The notes below the pieces were generated by a model. It worked only from the letters and a program-made list of their open reading frames with translations, was not told the DNA's origin and did not search any database. From the NCBI GenBank assembly GCA_963920575.1, contig OY986968.1, positions 945,001 to 1,009,000 of the forward strand: a stretch of 64,000 bases of DNA. The letters are read 5' to 3'. How positions within the stretch are numbered: the stretch's first letter is position 1; every line of letters begins with the position of its first letter. Shown in pieces: positions 1 through 12,160 of this stretch. Source of the stretch: Narthecium ossifragum. Its lineage: Eukaryota > Streptophyta > Magnoliopsida > Dioscoreales > Nartheciaceae. The position numbers were made by a program, and so were the translations under genes.

Positions 1-440
1 CTATTTAGAAACACTATGTATTTATCTTTAATCAGTTCTTCAGCAAAATAGTGAAAAGCTGGTGACGCATGAATAATTCTTAGATCTTCCTTTTAATTTC
101 TGTAGTTTTAATCATTGCTGTGATTGCTGAATCTTTTCGGTCACACTCATCTATCAACTGACATTAGTGCTTGCGCTTTTCATCTAGTATTATTGAGACC
201 AGCCTTTTTGGTAGATCGAAAACTTGAAATATAAGTAACTGTCCGATATCAATGAACTCAACTTGATACTTGCTTGGTGACAAAAGAACAGTAAAAATCT
301 AGAATTTTAATACTCTAGATGATGGAGATCACTTGTCAATAATATCAGCACAAGCTTCATCCAACATCCAATAACATCCAATACAACAACTTTTTTTTTG
401 GTTTTATAAGTTGAGCCAAAATTGGCTAAAACCTAAAACC
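1..440. other. Non-coding spacer
   Basis: AT-rich sequence with no convincing coding exon or RNA gene. Positions about 390-435 (a T-run followed by a small GAGCC...GGCT hairpin) resemble the 3' tail of a minus-strand LINE like the one at 29 kb, but too little is present to call it. Confidence 0.5.
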
Positions 441-631
441 AATCTCCCAACACAAGCGGATCTCCTAGCCAAATTAGGGAGGGACCGGCTTTGCACTCGA
501 ATGTGGGTCTGTGATTCGGAAGGGACGTGGCCTAGCGGCTGTCCTATTACTGTGTAGCTCCTTCTTTCTCTTTACTAGCTGAAAAGCTGAATTAATAAAA
601 AAAAAACAAAAAAAAAAAATCTCCCAACACA
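441..631 (+). mobile_element. 5'-truncated LINE (non-LTR retrotransposon) tail
   Basis: The 14-base direct repeat AATCTCCCAACACA occurs at 441-454 and 618-631. Between the copies lies about 160 bp that ends in a small hairpin (AGCTGAAAAGCT), AATTAATA and a poly(A) tract at about 598-617. A target-site duplication of this length, 5' truncation and a terminal A-tail are the marks of target-primed reverse transcription. The remaining sequence is too short to place in a clade. It lies downstream of the minus-strand MYB gene. Confidence 0.8.
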
Positions 632-1452
632 TCCAGCCAGCCCATCCTCTAGAACCTAACACAAACACAAAGGAGTTCAAGAGAATCGGCATCGACGAGC
701 TACATGATCGGCTTTACAATTCTCCATTCTCTCGGAATGAATACGAACACAACAGCAGAACAGAATCAAAAGCCAAAACTGATGCCCAGATATCCCTAGC
801 AACATCCATTACTACAACATGAGTAGAAAATATATTTTCAACCACCCCTTTTCTCCTTTTCATGCATCCAATGTGCTTACTGCCAAAAAAAAATTTATAG
901 AACATCACAACAAACCATCATTTGTCTTTCCCCTAGTATGTTCTTGCTTCTGATATTGTCTGTTAGTGCTGATGATCTCATCTCTCCACTGTATCTATAA
1001 TAAAGGCACATTAGGTGCATGAAGAACAATATTTTGTTCGATTCATGACTTCCAGATCTGTTTTCTTTATTGTCATGGAATTGATTGAATCGGTATACAA
1101 TTAACCAACCAATGCTGTCATAATCAGGATGATATGGTGACCATAGTAACAAATCAGTATCATTTATAATATTCAACTTGTTGCTTATTATACTATGATG
1201 ATGCTGTGCCTTTACAAACCATTCAGCCTTGTACTTCACTTCAATGGAACAAAGGGTATACAACATAAGAAAAAGGAAAGGAAGAGATGATGCAGCTTCA
1301 GCAGAACCACTCAAATGTAAAATATATTGTCATCACACACTATGTAAGAACATTATTCATGTCTCTACACCCTAATGAAGTGAGAACCACATCTAGAGAT
1401 CCATAAGATTCTGGAAGGGGAGGCAAGGAGAGGGGGGAAAATGGGCAGCGAA
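632..1452. other. 3' flank of the MYB gene
   Basis: Non-coding AT-rich sequence downstream of the minus-strand MYB coding region. It presumably contains the 3' UTR. Open frames here are short and without recognisable domains. Confidence 0.5.
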
Positions 1453-2668
1453 TCAGAGGAAATCGGCATCGAATTCGGCTCGACTGAGATTGAAACAAGC
1501 ATCAGATAGCTCTCGAGACAGCAACCTTGATTGGAAGCTACTATAATCTACTGAGTTCTGCTCGTATTGCTGCTCTTCCTCCTTCCATTGGCTCAAGTTT
1601 TGCCCATAAGATTGCATCCCATTTATCTGCATTTGTATCAATGAAGACTGTAATGTGCCACCAGAAGGCCAATTCAGAGCATCATTACCTACCACATTGT
1701 TTATCTGATGTCCTATGTTGCATTTCAAGTTGCTGCTGTTGCTCGAACTCTCTCCAGTGGCATAACTTTCAGTAAGATCAATGACATTGTCATACTCACA
1801 GAGTCCTGTTTTGTGTAGCAAGAGGAGATCGATATCGGAGCTCGTGACCATTTCACTCTGATTCGAAGGTGTCAAGGCCTGCTGGAATTGGTGATAAAGG
1901 TTTATATTAGTCTCCAGAGGACCAATACTCGCTTGGAGATCGAATGAAGGGAAAGGATCGAAGACTAGTTTCATCGAAGACGACGACGAATTCTCCGGTA
2001 AGTTGCCGGCATTCAAGTTCTCCACACGGAGCTTCTCCTTCTGCACTTCGATCTCATCCAGAGGCTTATGAGTGACAGGTTCAATCCCTCTCTGCTTAAG
2101 CTTCTTCTTGAGACATGAGTTCCAGAAGTTCTTGATCTCATTATCAGTCCTTCCGGGCAACTGCGCCGCAATCTGAGACCACCTGCAACTCCACAAGAGA
2201 AAACATATCAGCTAACCATTTGAGACTACTCTCAGTTTATCTTGTCTTATAACAACAGAGGGAAAAAAAAAAAAACTAAACAGTACTTATTGCCTAAAAC
2301 TTCATGCAAGCCAATGATCAAGTCCTCTTCTTGCTGAGAAAAGGACCCTCTTTTGAGGTCCGGCCTCAAGTAATTGATCCACCTCAACCTGCAACTCTTC
2401 CCACATCTCTGCAACCCTGGAAGAGTCAAAGAACCACACACCCAACTGAATCAATCAATCAAAAAAAAAAAAAAAACTCTCAAGGACAGCCAAAAACAAA
2501 GCTTGAGTGGGAAAAGGATGAAGTATAGAATATGCCTGCTTGCTTAGCCACATTGCTCCAACAGCCAACACCATATCTAATGATATGGCTGTAAAGCTTC
2601 TCATCCTCTTCCGGAGACCACAGCCCTTTCCTCAGCTTCTGCTTCAAACAGCACGAATGCCTCCCCAT
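1453..2668 (-). CDS. R2R3-MYB transcription factor, subgroup-13-like (MYB61/MYB86 type)
   Basis: Three exons on the minus strand: 2668-2536 (133 bp), 2416-2287 (130 bp) and 2182-1453 (730 bp), giving about 330 residues. The 133/130-bp exon sizes are typical of plant R2R3-MYB genes. The start is the MGRHSCC motif that opens this family. R2 (about residues 14-62) and R3 (about 67-113) carry the regularly spaced tryptophans, with Phe replacing the first Trp of R3 as usual. [12 protein letters not shown] and [14 protein letters not shown] are diagnostic. The bHLH-binding signature of R3 is absent. The C-terminus is Ser/Asn/Gln-rich and probably an activation region. Family members act in the nucleus, often in secondary wall, stomatal or mucilage control; the specific role here is inference. 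Intron 1 appears to begin with GC rather than GT. Confidence 0.94.
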
Positions 2669-3786
2669 TCTCCGACACCCAACGCCGAGATTCTCTGCTT
2701 TCAAATGTGGAGAGGTCCTAAGATTATGTACGTATCTATAAGAAGAAGAGTTTAACAACACTCCATGCCAGTGTTATGCTTAAAATTCAAGTGAACATAT
2801 AAGAAGAGGAAGAGAGAGAGACAGAGAGAGAGGGGCAGAGGCATAGGATGGCGAAGCAATTAAGTGCTTTTTAAGCAAGTATGTGATAGTTCTTGCAGTG
2901 GAATGGATTGAGATTTAAGGAAGCTGCAGCTATAGGATAGAGTTAATAAAAAAGAAGAAGAATAGTGCAAGGAGGTTAGCATCAAAGCTAGACATGAGGT
3001 TGGTTGGTTGCGGAAATGACATTTATAAGAAATCAGCTACGAGATTCTTGTATGCCTAATAATTAGCCCAATAATACAGTTATATTAATTATATTAGCAA
3101 TGACAATTAATCATGCTTTAAATACAAATATCTCTTATACCGCAAGGTGGGTTTATTTGCTTTGCATGCATGTCGAATATTGAGAAGAAATAGTGATGCC
3201 TATTGGCTTATAAAGACAAAGAATTCTTTATAAGGTATTGACGTTAACGGTAACGTGAGCTATATATGAAACTTTGAGAAAAAGAAACATATGGGGTTTA
3301 CGTGGCTCGCTTTCAGTGACTATACCATGTCTCAATGGAAATAAACGTCACTGAATAAGAAGGCATTTTTTTCCAGCACTAAATGGAATGATTGAAGGGG
3401 TTGAAGTAGACATCATGTGAATTTTCTAGTCTACAAAAGTGGAAATTGACATCTAAACAATCTGAAAAATTTGACAATAAAAGATCCATTTTAGTTGTTT
3501 GGTTCTAGATCGGTCATCTGAGGTCTTTTAATCGATCACAGCCGTCTGATCAAGAAAATTCACGGCCCAGATAGCTTGTTGTTAGTGGGGGAAATGCATG
3601 AGTTTAATGACGGACGGGTTACCGGATGCGGATGGATCCGGGTTGCTGCGCCCGGGTAAGATGAGCCGCAGGCCGCCCGACAGTGGGCTCCATCTTCTTT
3701 CTTTCGTCTCCTTTTCCACGTGTGGCGAATCTGGCGACCCCATGCAATAATGGTGTACGTGCAGCCTGTTCTCGATGCAACATTAA
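2669..3786. other. MYB upstream region with GA-rich leader
   Basis: Upstream of the minus-strand MYB start. A purine-rich (GA)n stretch at about 2799-2838 lies in the likely 5' leader. The rest, to 3786, is AT-rich spacer without a recognisable gene. Small open frames at 3560-3900 are low-complexity. Confidence 0.5.
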
Positions 3787-3925
3787 TGCCTCGTTTGGTA
3801 CAGGGTTCAAGAAAAGTGAAATTAAGAAATGAAAATAGACAAAAATAGAAAAAAATAAAAAAAAATGAGGTAAGTGGAATAGTGATAACCATGTAATCAT
3901 AACTTTGATGTTTAAATAAAAAATG
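3787..3925. mobile_element. TTTGGT-type MITE fragment
   Basis: Starts with CCTCGTTTGGTACAGGG. Its interior (GTGGAATAGTGATAACC followed by a TTTGATGTTT motif) matches the middle of the better-preserved element at 18876-19085. I see only one terminus, so this is a truncated copy of the same family. Confidence 0.5.
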
Positions 3926-6900
3926 GATTAAACACCAATACTATCTGTATGTGATATAAACAATATATGTTAGAGATCATCCTCATTAATTAGACCATAT
4001 ATATGTAGACCATGCATAGAGTTACGTATGGCTGAAGTTGGTTTAAGTTTCATATTCTATGAAGTAATTCATACATAGAGCATTAATAACCTAGTTTTTT
4101 TTATAGGAGAAAACCTACAATAATTCAGATTATGAAGCTCATACGTTGGTCTTTAGAGAAAATGATAAAAGACAATCCATCTCCGATTCATGCAATTCAA
4201 CCCTTTTTTCTCTCGAAAGAACAACTATTCTAATTCCAACGTGTTGATTTAATCTTCTGAAAACATGATCCTGTAAGTCAAGTTTCAATTTCAAAGATAC
4301 AAAATCCACGTTATTCATGGATATTCCTGTGTACATGCATTCTCTTGGATATAGAACATGCGGTTGGCGGACAGGATGCTTCTGATTCAAGTCTAAATGC
4401 TTCGTACTAGTAACAGAATATCTAGAGCCTTTGTCCTGACTAAAATAGGAATTTAGTTCTAGAACATATAAAACTACTGGAAGTTCCATGACTATTCCAT
4501 GCAAGGTTAGGCATAACAGAAGGGGAGGAGGATAATATGGTCATTTTAGAATGGATGATGTAGGCATGAAGAACTTGTAACCAAAGTGAGCTTGACATGT
4601 CCCCTTGGAAAGAAAACATCATACTGGCTCTGCTTACAAGTCACACATAGAACAGAGCAAAAAACATGAGTGGACAGTGAGAGGGGGGCAAAAAGGAAGA
4701 AGAGAAGGCTGCAATGCTAACCTCCTGCTTGTTTGTTTCAGGGCCTTCTAATCTCACATAAGATGGAGTAAGAGTTACTTGTCTTGCTCTGAGGTTCAAC
4801 ATCATACAATCTCTCCTTTTAAGCCATGCATACTTACAATATATGTGATCTCGGTACGAAACAAAGGCTATGGCTATTCGCACTATGTTTTCGATTCAAT
4901 ACATTACAGTTTGAAATGGGTTTTTTTATACCCATAATACCCTAACGTTAAATGATTTAAATACCTTTTTAACATGTGATGCTTTGAGCTCTTAAACCTC
5001 TCCTCATCTTACATTGTTCTTCCCTGTTCAACAAGCTCTCAAACTCCATTTCTAACATCTATTGTAATCTCAACGCGTGCCGGGACGAAATAGATAGAGG
5101 AATTGAATGCTAGAGCGAAGAAGTTGACGAAAATCCAAAAGAAAATGTATGCAACCAAGGAATGCGAGTCATTTTTTTATGTTTTTGGATGTATCAGCCC
5201 CAACGCGATGCTCTCGGAGTATCAAACTGAGATCATAGCTAGCATTATCGGTACCACGATACCGATACTATAAGCATTCATGTCGGTAATAGGTACGATG
5301 TAGTATTAGACTGTTATAGTGTTGTCTTAATATAGGGTTCGAAGCATTGTATCGATACCATGCTAATGATAGAATAGCTCAACTTATCGGTACCATGATA
5401 CCAATATTCTGGCAAAAGTATTGGTAGCATAGCACCAATATGCTTTCTTCATATAAGATATGAACATGCTACCGATAGGTTATGTAGTTTTTCGGTATCA
5501 ATGTACCCTTCATTTTACAATATTGTCGATTTTTGTGTACCGATATTTATGAATTATAATCTTCTACGTACTACCAATCACTACATTATAGTCCTAAATT
5601 TCATCGTGTTTGTCATGCTAACTACAGGAAGACACTCAAGGGTATGTTTCCACTGGTGCTAGCGCTGAGAAAATTACTGGAGCTTGGACAACCTGAGTTT
5701 ATGACACTTGATAATAAAAGGCCTATAGACAAACATTTCTCAATACCTTTATGCAAATCAATTCCACAACATTTCATACAATAAAAGACACATTTATCCA
5801 TACAAACTTATACATTACACTCATCCACACCAAACTTGAAAGAACGCATTCATCAATTTGAAACAATACATTCATCCAAACAAGACCGCCGAGACCATCT
5901 CGACAATCCCCGACGTGTTGTTTCCCCCATGGACAAACCATTTTGTTATTTCAAAAATAAAATGTAAAGATTAGTTGTATTAAATGCAAAGATTAGTAGT
6001 AAATAATATCACAAAAATAACACATCGGCAACAAAATACTGATAGATAAATCAGTGTATCGGTAGTAGACTACCAAAATCAACCACAAAGGAACGATAGC
6101 AATGTACCGTACGGGAATTAAATCATCCGTCTATGAATGCAATGTTCGGTACCAAAATCAACCACAAAGGTCAATGTGGTGTGGGGTTTTGAGCGTGTTG
6201 TGTAATTCTGAGTGTAGTTTAGGTAAGGAATGATGTTTGGTGTGATATATTGACTAAAAATCCATGCTTTAAAATTCGGGTTGTGATGCGTTAAATAAAT
6301 GTGATGTGTTGAGTCGAAAATATGGTGCGGACAGAGGTACCTGAAACAAATCTAAAATAATCTATTTTCTTGAGTTTCACACCTTAAAGATCCAACTATA
6401 ATCACCCAAAAGAAGGTGCTTCAAATTTTGAATGATCCACTTATTCATGTCAAGAATTATGGCTAAACTAATTTTTAGATAATATAGAAGAAGAAAAAAA
6501 GTCATCAAAAGGCAATAGTTGAAGTATGAATTCAAATATTGAGGAGATTTTGTCTCTATAGGAATCATACAAACCACTCTGGAGAAACTTCCATGATGCT
6601 TTTTTCTTGTCATGCTCTCTGGAAGGCATTAGTACAAGTATCCGAAAGATAGCTGAGCTGGACAAAGAAAAGAGATTATGCTCATTAGTTGTTCTCCAAT
6701 ATTGACTCAAAAATCTCTAACGAACACCACTTATCCTGGAATACAGCTTTTTAGAGTTACCTACAACAGGGACATAAAAGATTTGATACTAAGAAAGTGA
6801 AAGAAAAGGAGCTAATATCTCATGGATTCATTTCTACTGACACCACTACTTTTATCATGAATACAAACTTTTAAGTTCAATTCATCAGATAGATCCCACT

Positions 6901-9074
6901 TGCAAATATTTTAAGTATAATCCTTTAGTGTAGTTCCCTCAAGCGGTAACTGTCAATCCACTTGCTCCTGGTAAAGTTATATGTCTACATTTTTAAGACA
7001 TCCAATAAGTGAGCAGGACCTTCAGAGGATCATAAAATATCATTTTAACATAAAAAAAAAGATAGCTGGAGACTGTTTTTGTACGTAAAATCTGACAAAG
7101 TCAACGATATCTGTTAAACTAATAAATGAGATCTCTTCACATGAATTTATAATCTACGTGTTGATTATCTGCTGTTTTGATTTAAATGATGCAAGAACAA
7201 AAAAATAAAATAAAATTCACTAAATATCTTTGGCCTGACATCTTTGACACCTTAAAATCCTGGAGAAACAATTTCCAGTGGTTATAGTCTTGCGGTTTTC
7301 ATTTAGCGAGAAAGTGTAGATGAGTAAAGAAAAGGGTTTCAGCAAATTAACAAAGTCTATCATGGCTCTCATTATGTTGGTAATCTCAGATAGAGCACTG
7401 AGATAAAGGGCTTCAGCATATCTCAAGAATTTAATCAGGGTAACTCAAGTTCATCTGTTAAGCCATGATGAGTAAAGAAAATATATCACCCTGCACCTTT
7501 CATGGAGATCGCCTTTATCCATGTAAAGATATTGTCATGCAATACCTATATTTGCTTGCAACGTATATATATGCAGCAACTGTTGGGACTGTTTTCATGC
7601 CGACATAATAGAGTTTCCAACTTTTTCTCCAGCGATGCAGACACAATCTGGATTCTCTACTCGTTGGATTCTCGGTATGACGCCTATAGTAATCATTTTG
7701 ATTACTGGAGTCTTGGTGAGGTTGAGTAAGGAGGAAATGAGTACTAAACTAATGAGATATTTCCTTATTACTTTGATGGAAACTTTAGGTAGTGTTTTCC
7801 TTCAGTGGCAGTTTCCTTTTCCTCATGGTCCCCAACAAGCCCACCATAAAGCTTCGTTTTTAAGAGATCATGATCCAAGAATGATAAGCTAGGGCAAAGA
7901 ATTAATTGGAGCCTCACTTCTCTCCTCCCATATTTCATCTTCAAACACTATGGTGATATATGGTCCCTTTCAGCCTGGCTGGAGGTGCTTCCTTGTCCCC
8001 ATAGAAAGGCATACTCCTTTCCCTTTATGCCTTTTGATTTTAGTGGCAAATCTCACAGCACAATGCCATCATTTAGCTTCCATTAAGAAAAAAAAAATTG
8101 TCGCAAGTATTTGTCAGCATGTGTTACATCATTCTGAGTATTCCCCTGGTAGCCTCCATGCACAATGACCACTTTATTTCAGTTGGTCAAAAGGTGCCTT
8201 GGATTGTGCGTTCAGAGGAAAGGTTGAGTACTTAAAAATCAAGAGTCATTCTCTTTAGGTTGAAAAATGCTACATACTGCATTGATCAACAACGCCATGA
8301 TTTCGATTGGACCATTGTTTGATTTGGATGTCTGAAGAAAAACATAATTTGAAGTTTTGACGGACGATTGCTGACTTATGAGCTCAAGTGGCCTTTGGAT
8401 TGGACTACATCAATCACTAAGTGTGACAAATGCATGCCGACACACGAATACTATGCTTGAGCACAGGTCACTCATGACTTGCTTCTGTTCACGCTACTCA
8501 GCTAATTTGCACATTAAAGAAAAAAAATTATTGATATGGCTTTTGCTTTTCCTTAACCTTTTTGTGATTCACATGACAACTTAAAATAGGTGCATCATGT
8601 CCCTATTCAGTGTACTTTTATTCTGCTTTCTACAGACTATAGAATCGATCGTGTGAAGTCATCAAGTTGAAGCAAATCATGTTTCTCTGAGCTTATTGCT
8701 GTTGCTATTTTGCATTCTCAAGTCAATTAAATCTCGATGCAGCTCAAAAATCTGAAAATTGGCTATTAGATTTACAAGGTGTTAGGATACATACCTTGCT
8801 TATTTAGGTACAAAAGCCTTCAGCCCACAAAGTGAGCACCAATGAGAAGCTAGCTACACGAGTGTGGCTTGGGAACAATAGGGTGAAGGTTTCCAGGACA
8901 TGTGGATCTGAGGAACACATGTAGCCCAAGCTACTTGCAGTGAATGCTGAGAACCTGATATATTTAGGGTACAGAGATGTCATTTGCATTACTGGAAGAA
9001 CAAATCCAAACTGTACAACATATAGAATCGCACCTTTCAGTTGTGCAATGCAACCTTTCCTTATTTACGAAGCT
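3926..9074. other. Gene-poor spacer
   Basis: About 5 kb of AT-rich sequence with no open frame that shows a recognisable protein or splice structure. The only structure seen is the GGTACC/ACCGATA-rich repeat block at about 5190-6160, listed separately. Genes with many small exons could be missed by eye. Confidence 0.5.
5190..6160. repeat. ACCGATA/CGGTACC-rich repeat block
   Basis: Short palindromic words built on CGGTA, ATCGGTACC and ACCGATAC recur many times on both strands. They resemble the cores of the foldback elements at 34.5 and 38.9 kb. The block is diffuse and I cannot define termini. Confidence 0.45.
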
Positions 9075-11944
9075 CTACTTCTGCCTCTTGTGTATTTTGT
9101 CCAGAAACAATTTCAAAACCGGCTGAACTTCTGTGCTTGGCACAGCTTCAATAGAGGAGCTCAGATATTCAGAACTCATTCTTTGATACCCAAAGAACCA
9201 ATTCTGCAGGAGGGAAGGGAATGGGATATGTGAGTTTATTCCACACAAAAAGTATGCAGAGAAATATACTGTTGGGTGAAACAGTTTCAGAAATACGGGC
9301 AAAGTCAGGGCAAGAAAATGCCATGAGTTGTCAGTGATGAGAGGTGACATTGCCGCTTTGTTGGTGGGATTAGTACTCAACAATATGGGGTAAATTACAT
9401 ATCCTACTTCAAGAAAAAAATCAATTTATGCAAGCAGGTTTGCCGCTAACAAAACCTGCAAAATCTGTAGAGATGATGAAACCAGCACATAAGAGTGCGT
9501 GGTTAAATGGAATCATCTGTTGGGTTTAAGTCCTCTTTCCTCTTTAGGGTGATTGCTAGTTATTAGTTTTGGTGACTGCTTATTGACTTGGGAAATGCTA
9601 TCAGTACTACAATGATAATATGCATCTGCTGAGAATTGTTATGCATGATGAACAATCTTTAGGCAGGTTTTAACTGAAACATGGTAAAGGTGTAGGACCG
9701 AAAAAAGGAGGGCTAGCATGGATGAGAAATAAGTTTGATAAACTATAACAGTGAACCTGCTTTTGCTAAACTAGTCCAGTGAAAATTGTGTGCTGTATTG
9801 TATTAGACTGCAAATTTTTAAGTGTAAGCACTACCATTAGCAAGGTGTCTAAAGAAAGAGCAGTGCAAATTCAGATAGGGAACAATATGGCATGGTTAAT
9901 CAAACATGTACATCCCTCGTAAAACTCTTTCATTGCTTGAATCCCAAAGATCAGCAATTAAAGAAGGATGAGTCAAATGATCAAACAGAATTCAAATAGT
10001 AAAAAGCCCATTCGAACCTGCATGTCAAGGCCGTCGTAGACAGCCTTCACTTTTGCTACACAAGCTGGATCTGATTTTCCATAGTTTCCTAGAAGCATGC
10101 AATTATTTTGTGGAAAGCAAACTATAGGATTCGCTGTTTCTAATGAAAACAATGTAAAAAAGTGAAAGCTATTTTTACTGTAAACATTTTCATTTGATTG
10201 TCATTAGCAGGCCAGTGGCTTCAACGAAAATCCAAGACAACTCAACATCTTCCATATCCGTCCCAATCTGTCCATGTGAAATCCAAGATGACAAGTTCCA
10301 TTTTTTCTTTTCGTATTACCTTACCAATCACTTGGCAAACACCAAAATAATACAGTTCATAATCCTGAGAGAAGAAACAAACCTATTGTTGACCTAACAA
10401 GCATAGCAAGTGAAAGAAAGAAAGCAGATCTTTGTCATCAAAAGGAGCATTACTATTAATTGAAAGTATAGCCCCATTCTAACAAATTCTTTTTTACTGT
10501 ATAGTCATCCAGATTTTCACCAGATAGCAGCAAAGTACACGCAACCTCTGAAACTAAACAGCAGAAAATCCAAAGATTTAAGCTCTTGCTGAAACATAGA
10601 CTTTAAGAGTACATGCACAAAAAGACCTATAGCTGTGATACTTGAATATTCAATTGAGGCTTTTTAGAAAGAAAACTGATGATCAAGATACAGAAAAATG
10701 AGATAGCCTTTTCTATCTTTTATCTTTAATGCAGAACAATGGGGAGACTAAGGAACAAACAGGATACAGTTAGATATAGGTCAATGAAGTAGAATAGTTC
10801 TTTTCGAATGCTGTATGTCAGATGTGTATCTTTCAGATTTAGAGCTATAATTTGACAGAAAATCAACAACGCATGCATGTATCTAATGGTGAAGAATGCT
10901 GGGGAATAGAAAAGCAACAAACACACAAAGGAGCAGCCAATAAGGGCTGACAAAATGTAGTAAAACGAATAGATGATAATGGTTCAGAACTTATTGAGGA
11001 GAGGAGCTCATGAATCCATTGAGGTTCAGCAAGCACAAGAAGATCACCATTAAAACCATAGTGCCCTTGATAATATTGATTGATCTTATAGTTCAAAAGG
11101 CAAAAACAAGATAAATGTGGTGGAAGGTAATATACTAAATACTCAAATGAAAAGTTTTCTTTTCACGGCCTTAATGACTTTCCGCAAGGGCAGAGAGATC
11201 TATCCTGCTAGCAGGTTAAGATATCATTAAACAATGTTTACAGATACTTAATAGGTGCATTATAAGACCTCCAGGACATCATCTGGGAAGATTGCAATGG
11301 CATGTTGGTTGTCATTGTAAAAAATCACGAAAGATGGAAGTCATGAAGATTGTTTGGGAGAACCGTCAAACAAAGAATTTACAAGGAAAAGGCATGCATC
11401 AAGGCACATGTATCTTTTAAAATGTCAACATATTACCTAAGATTTTTATGCATTCCTCATTCAAAGAAACACACCTAAACATCATAAATTAAGAGTCCAA
11501 AAGATGACTCGAAACAAGCGAAGCACCCAAGATCCCTAACACTGTTGTTAAGAAAAGGCCTCCAAAAGACCTCATTCCAAACCTACGGTCAAAACGAAAC
11601 CCTAAGAATTGACAGGAAACTCGATTCTATAGGAAAGAATGGAACAAGGGACAGCGGAATAATCCAAACACCTTTCGTCAACAAAAGGCCTTCAAAAAAA
11701 CTCATTCCAAACCCTCAATCAAAACGAACCCCTAAGGATCACAAAGAAACCCAAATCTATAGGCAAGAATGGAAGAAGGGACACCGGAATCGGAGATGAG
11801 AATATATCCGGTTTACCCGGTCAATCCCATCGCGGTACTCTGGGTGAAGTCGAATGGTCGGTCATCAAGGGGCTCCGAGATGAGGCAGTGGTGCAACTCC
11901 ATGAAACGCGATCCCATGTCCGATTCGCCCGCGGCGGTCCCCAT
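9075..11944 (-). pseudogene. Decayed farnesyl diphosphate synthase copy, head-to-head with the intact gene
   Basis: Minus-strand relic with the same exon borders as the FPS gene at 14035-18478. Recognised exons (intact length in brackets): exon 1 11944-11817, 128 bp (129); exon 8 about 10545-10453, 93 (96); exon 9 10364-10320, 45 (45); exon 10 10267-10179, 89 (90); exon 11 10088-10018, 71 (72); exon 12 9203-9075, 129 (129), ending in the KRQK-stop typical of FPS. Single-base losses in exons 1, 10 and 11 shift the frame, and exon 10 then meets TGA. Exon 9 reads DYELYYFGV where active enzymes have DDYLDCFGD, so the second aspartate-rich motif is lost. Weak traces of exons 4 and 5 lie near 11250-11290 and 11130-11220; exons 2, 3, 6 and 7 were not found. 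Retained introns show a DNA-level duplication, not a retrocopy. Confidence 0.88.
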
Positions 11945-12053
11945 GGCCGAAGCACCACCACCACTAATAAGAGAGAATTTTTGTATAGAGAGAGAGAGGA
12001 GTGGCGGGAAACCAGGTGGAAGAGGATTTGAAAGAAGTGGAATGTGTGGGTGG

Positions 12054-12160
12054 TTTTTATACGGAAGAAGACGGGTTTGGATGGCCAATGGGGAGTCGAT
12101 ATGTGACACGTCAGCATGGGTCCTAATGATCAAATTTAACCGATTAAACCTTACCACGTG
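12054..12160 (-). promoter_or_regulatory. Remnant promoter of the FPS relic
   Basis: On the minus strand, a TATAAAAA box (12061-12054) lies 110 bp upstream of the relic start codon. Upstream of it is TGACGTGTCA (12113-12104), identical to the element at 13859-13868 in front of the intact gene and in the same orientation relative to transcription. A CACGTG G-box lies at 12155-12160. ACGT-core elements are known bZIP/bHLH sites; their use here is inferred. Confidence 0.55.

Noticed and set aside
8804..9383. Open frames around the relic FPS last exon
   Set aside because: Apart from the FPS C-terminal stretch (already in the relic), the remaining codons are intron or flank sequence.
10700..10800. 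Possible exon 7 of the FPS relic around a GAACAATG motif
   Set aside because: Only about ten bases agree with the intact exon and splice sites are missing; too weak to claim.
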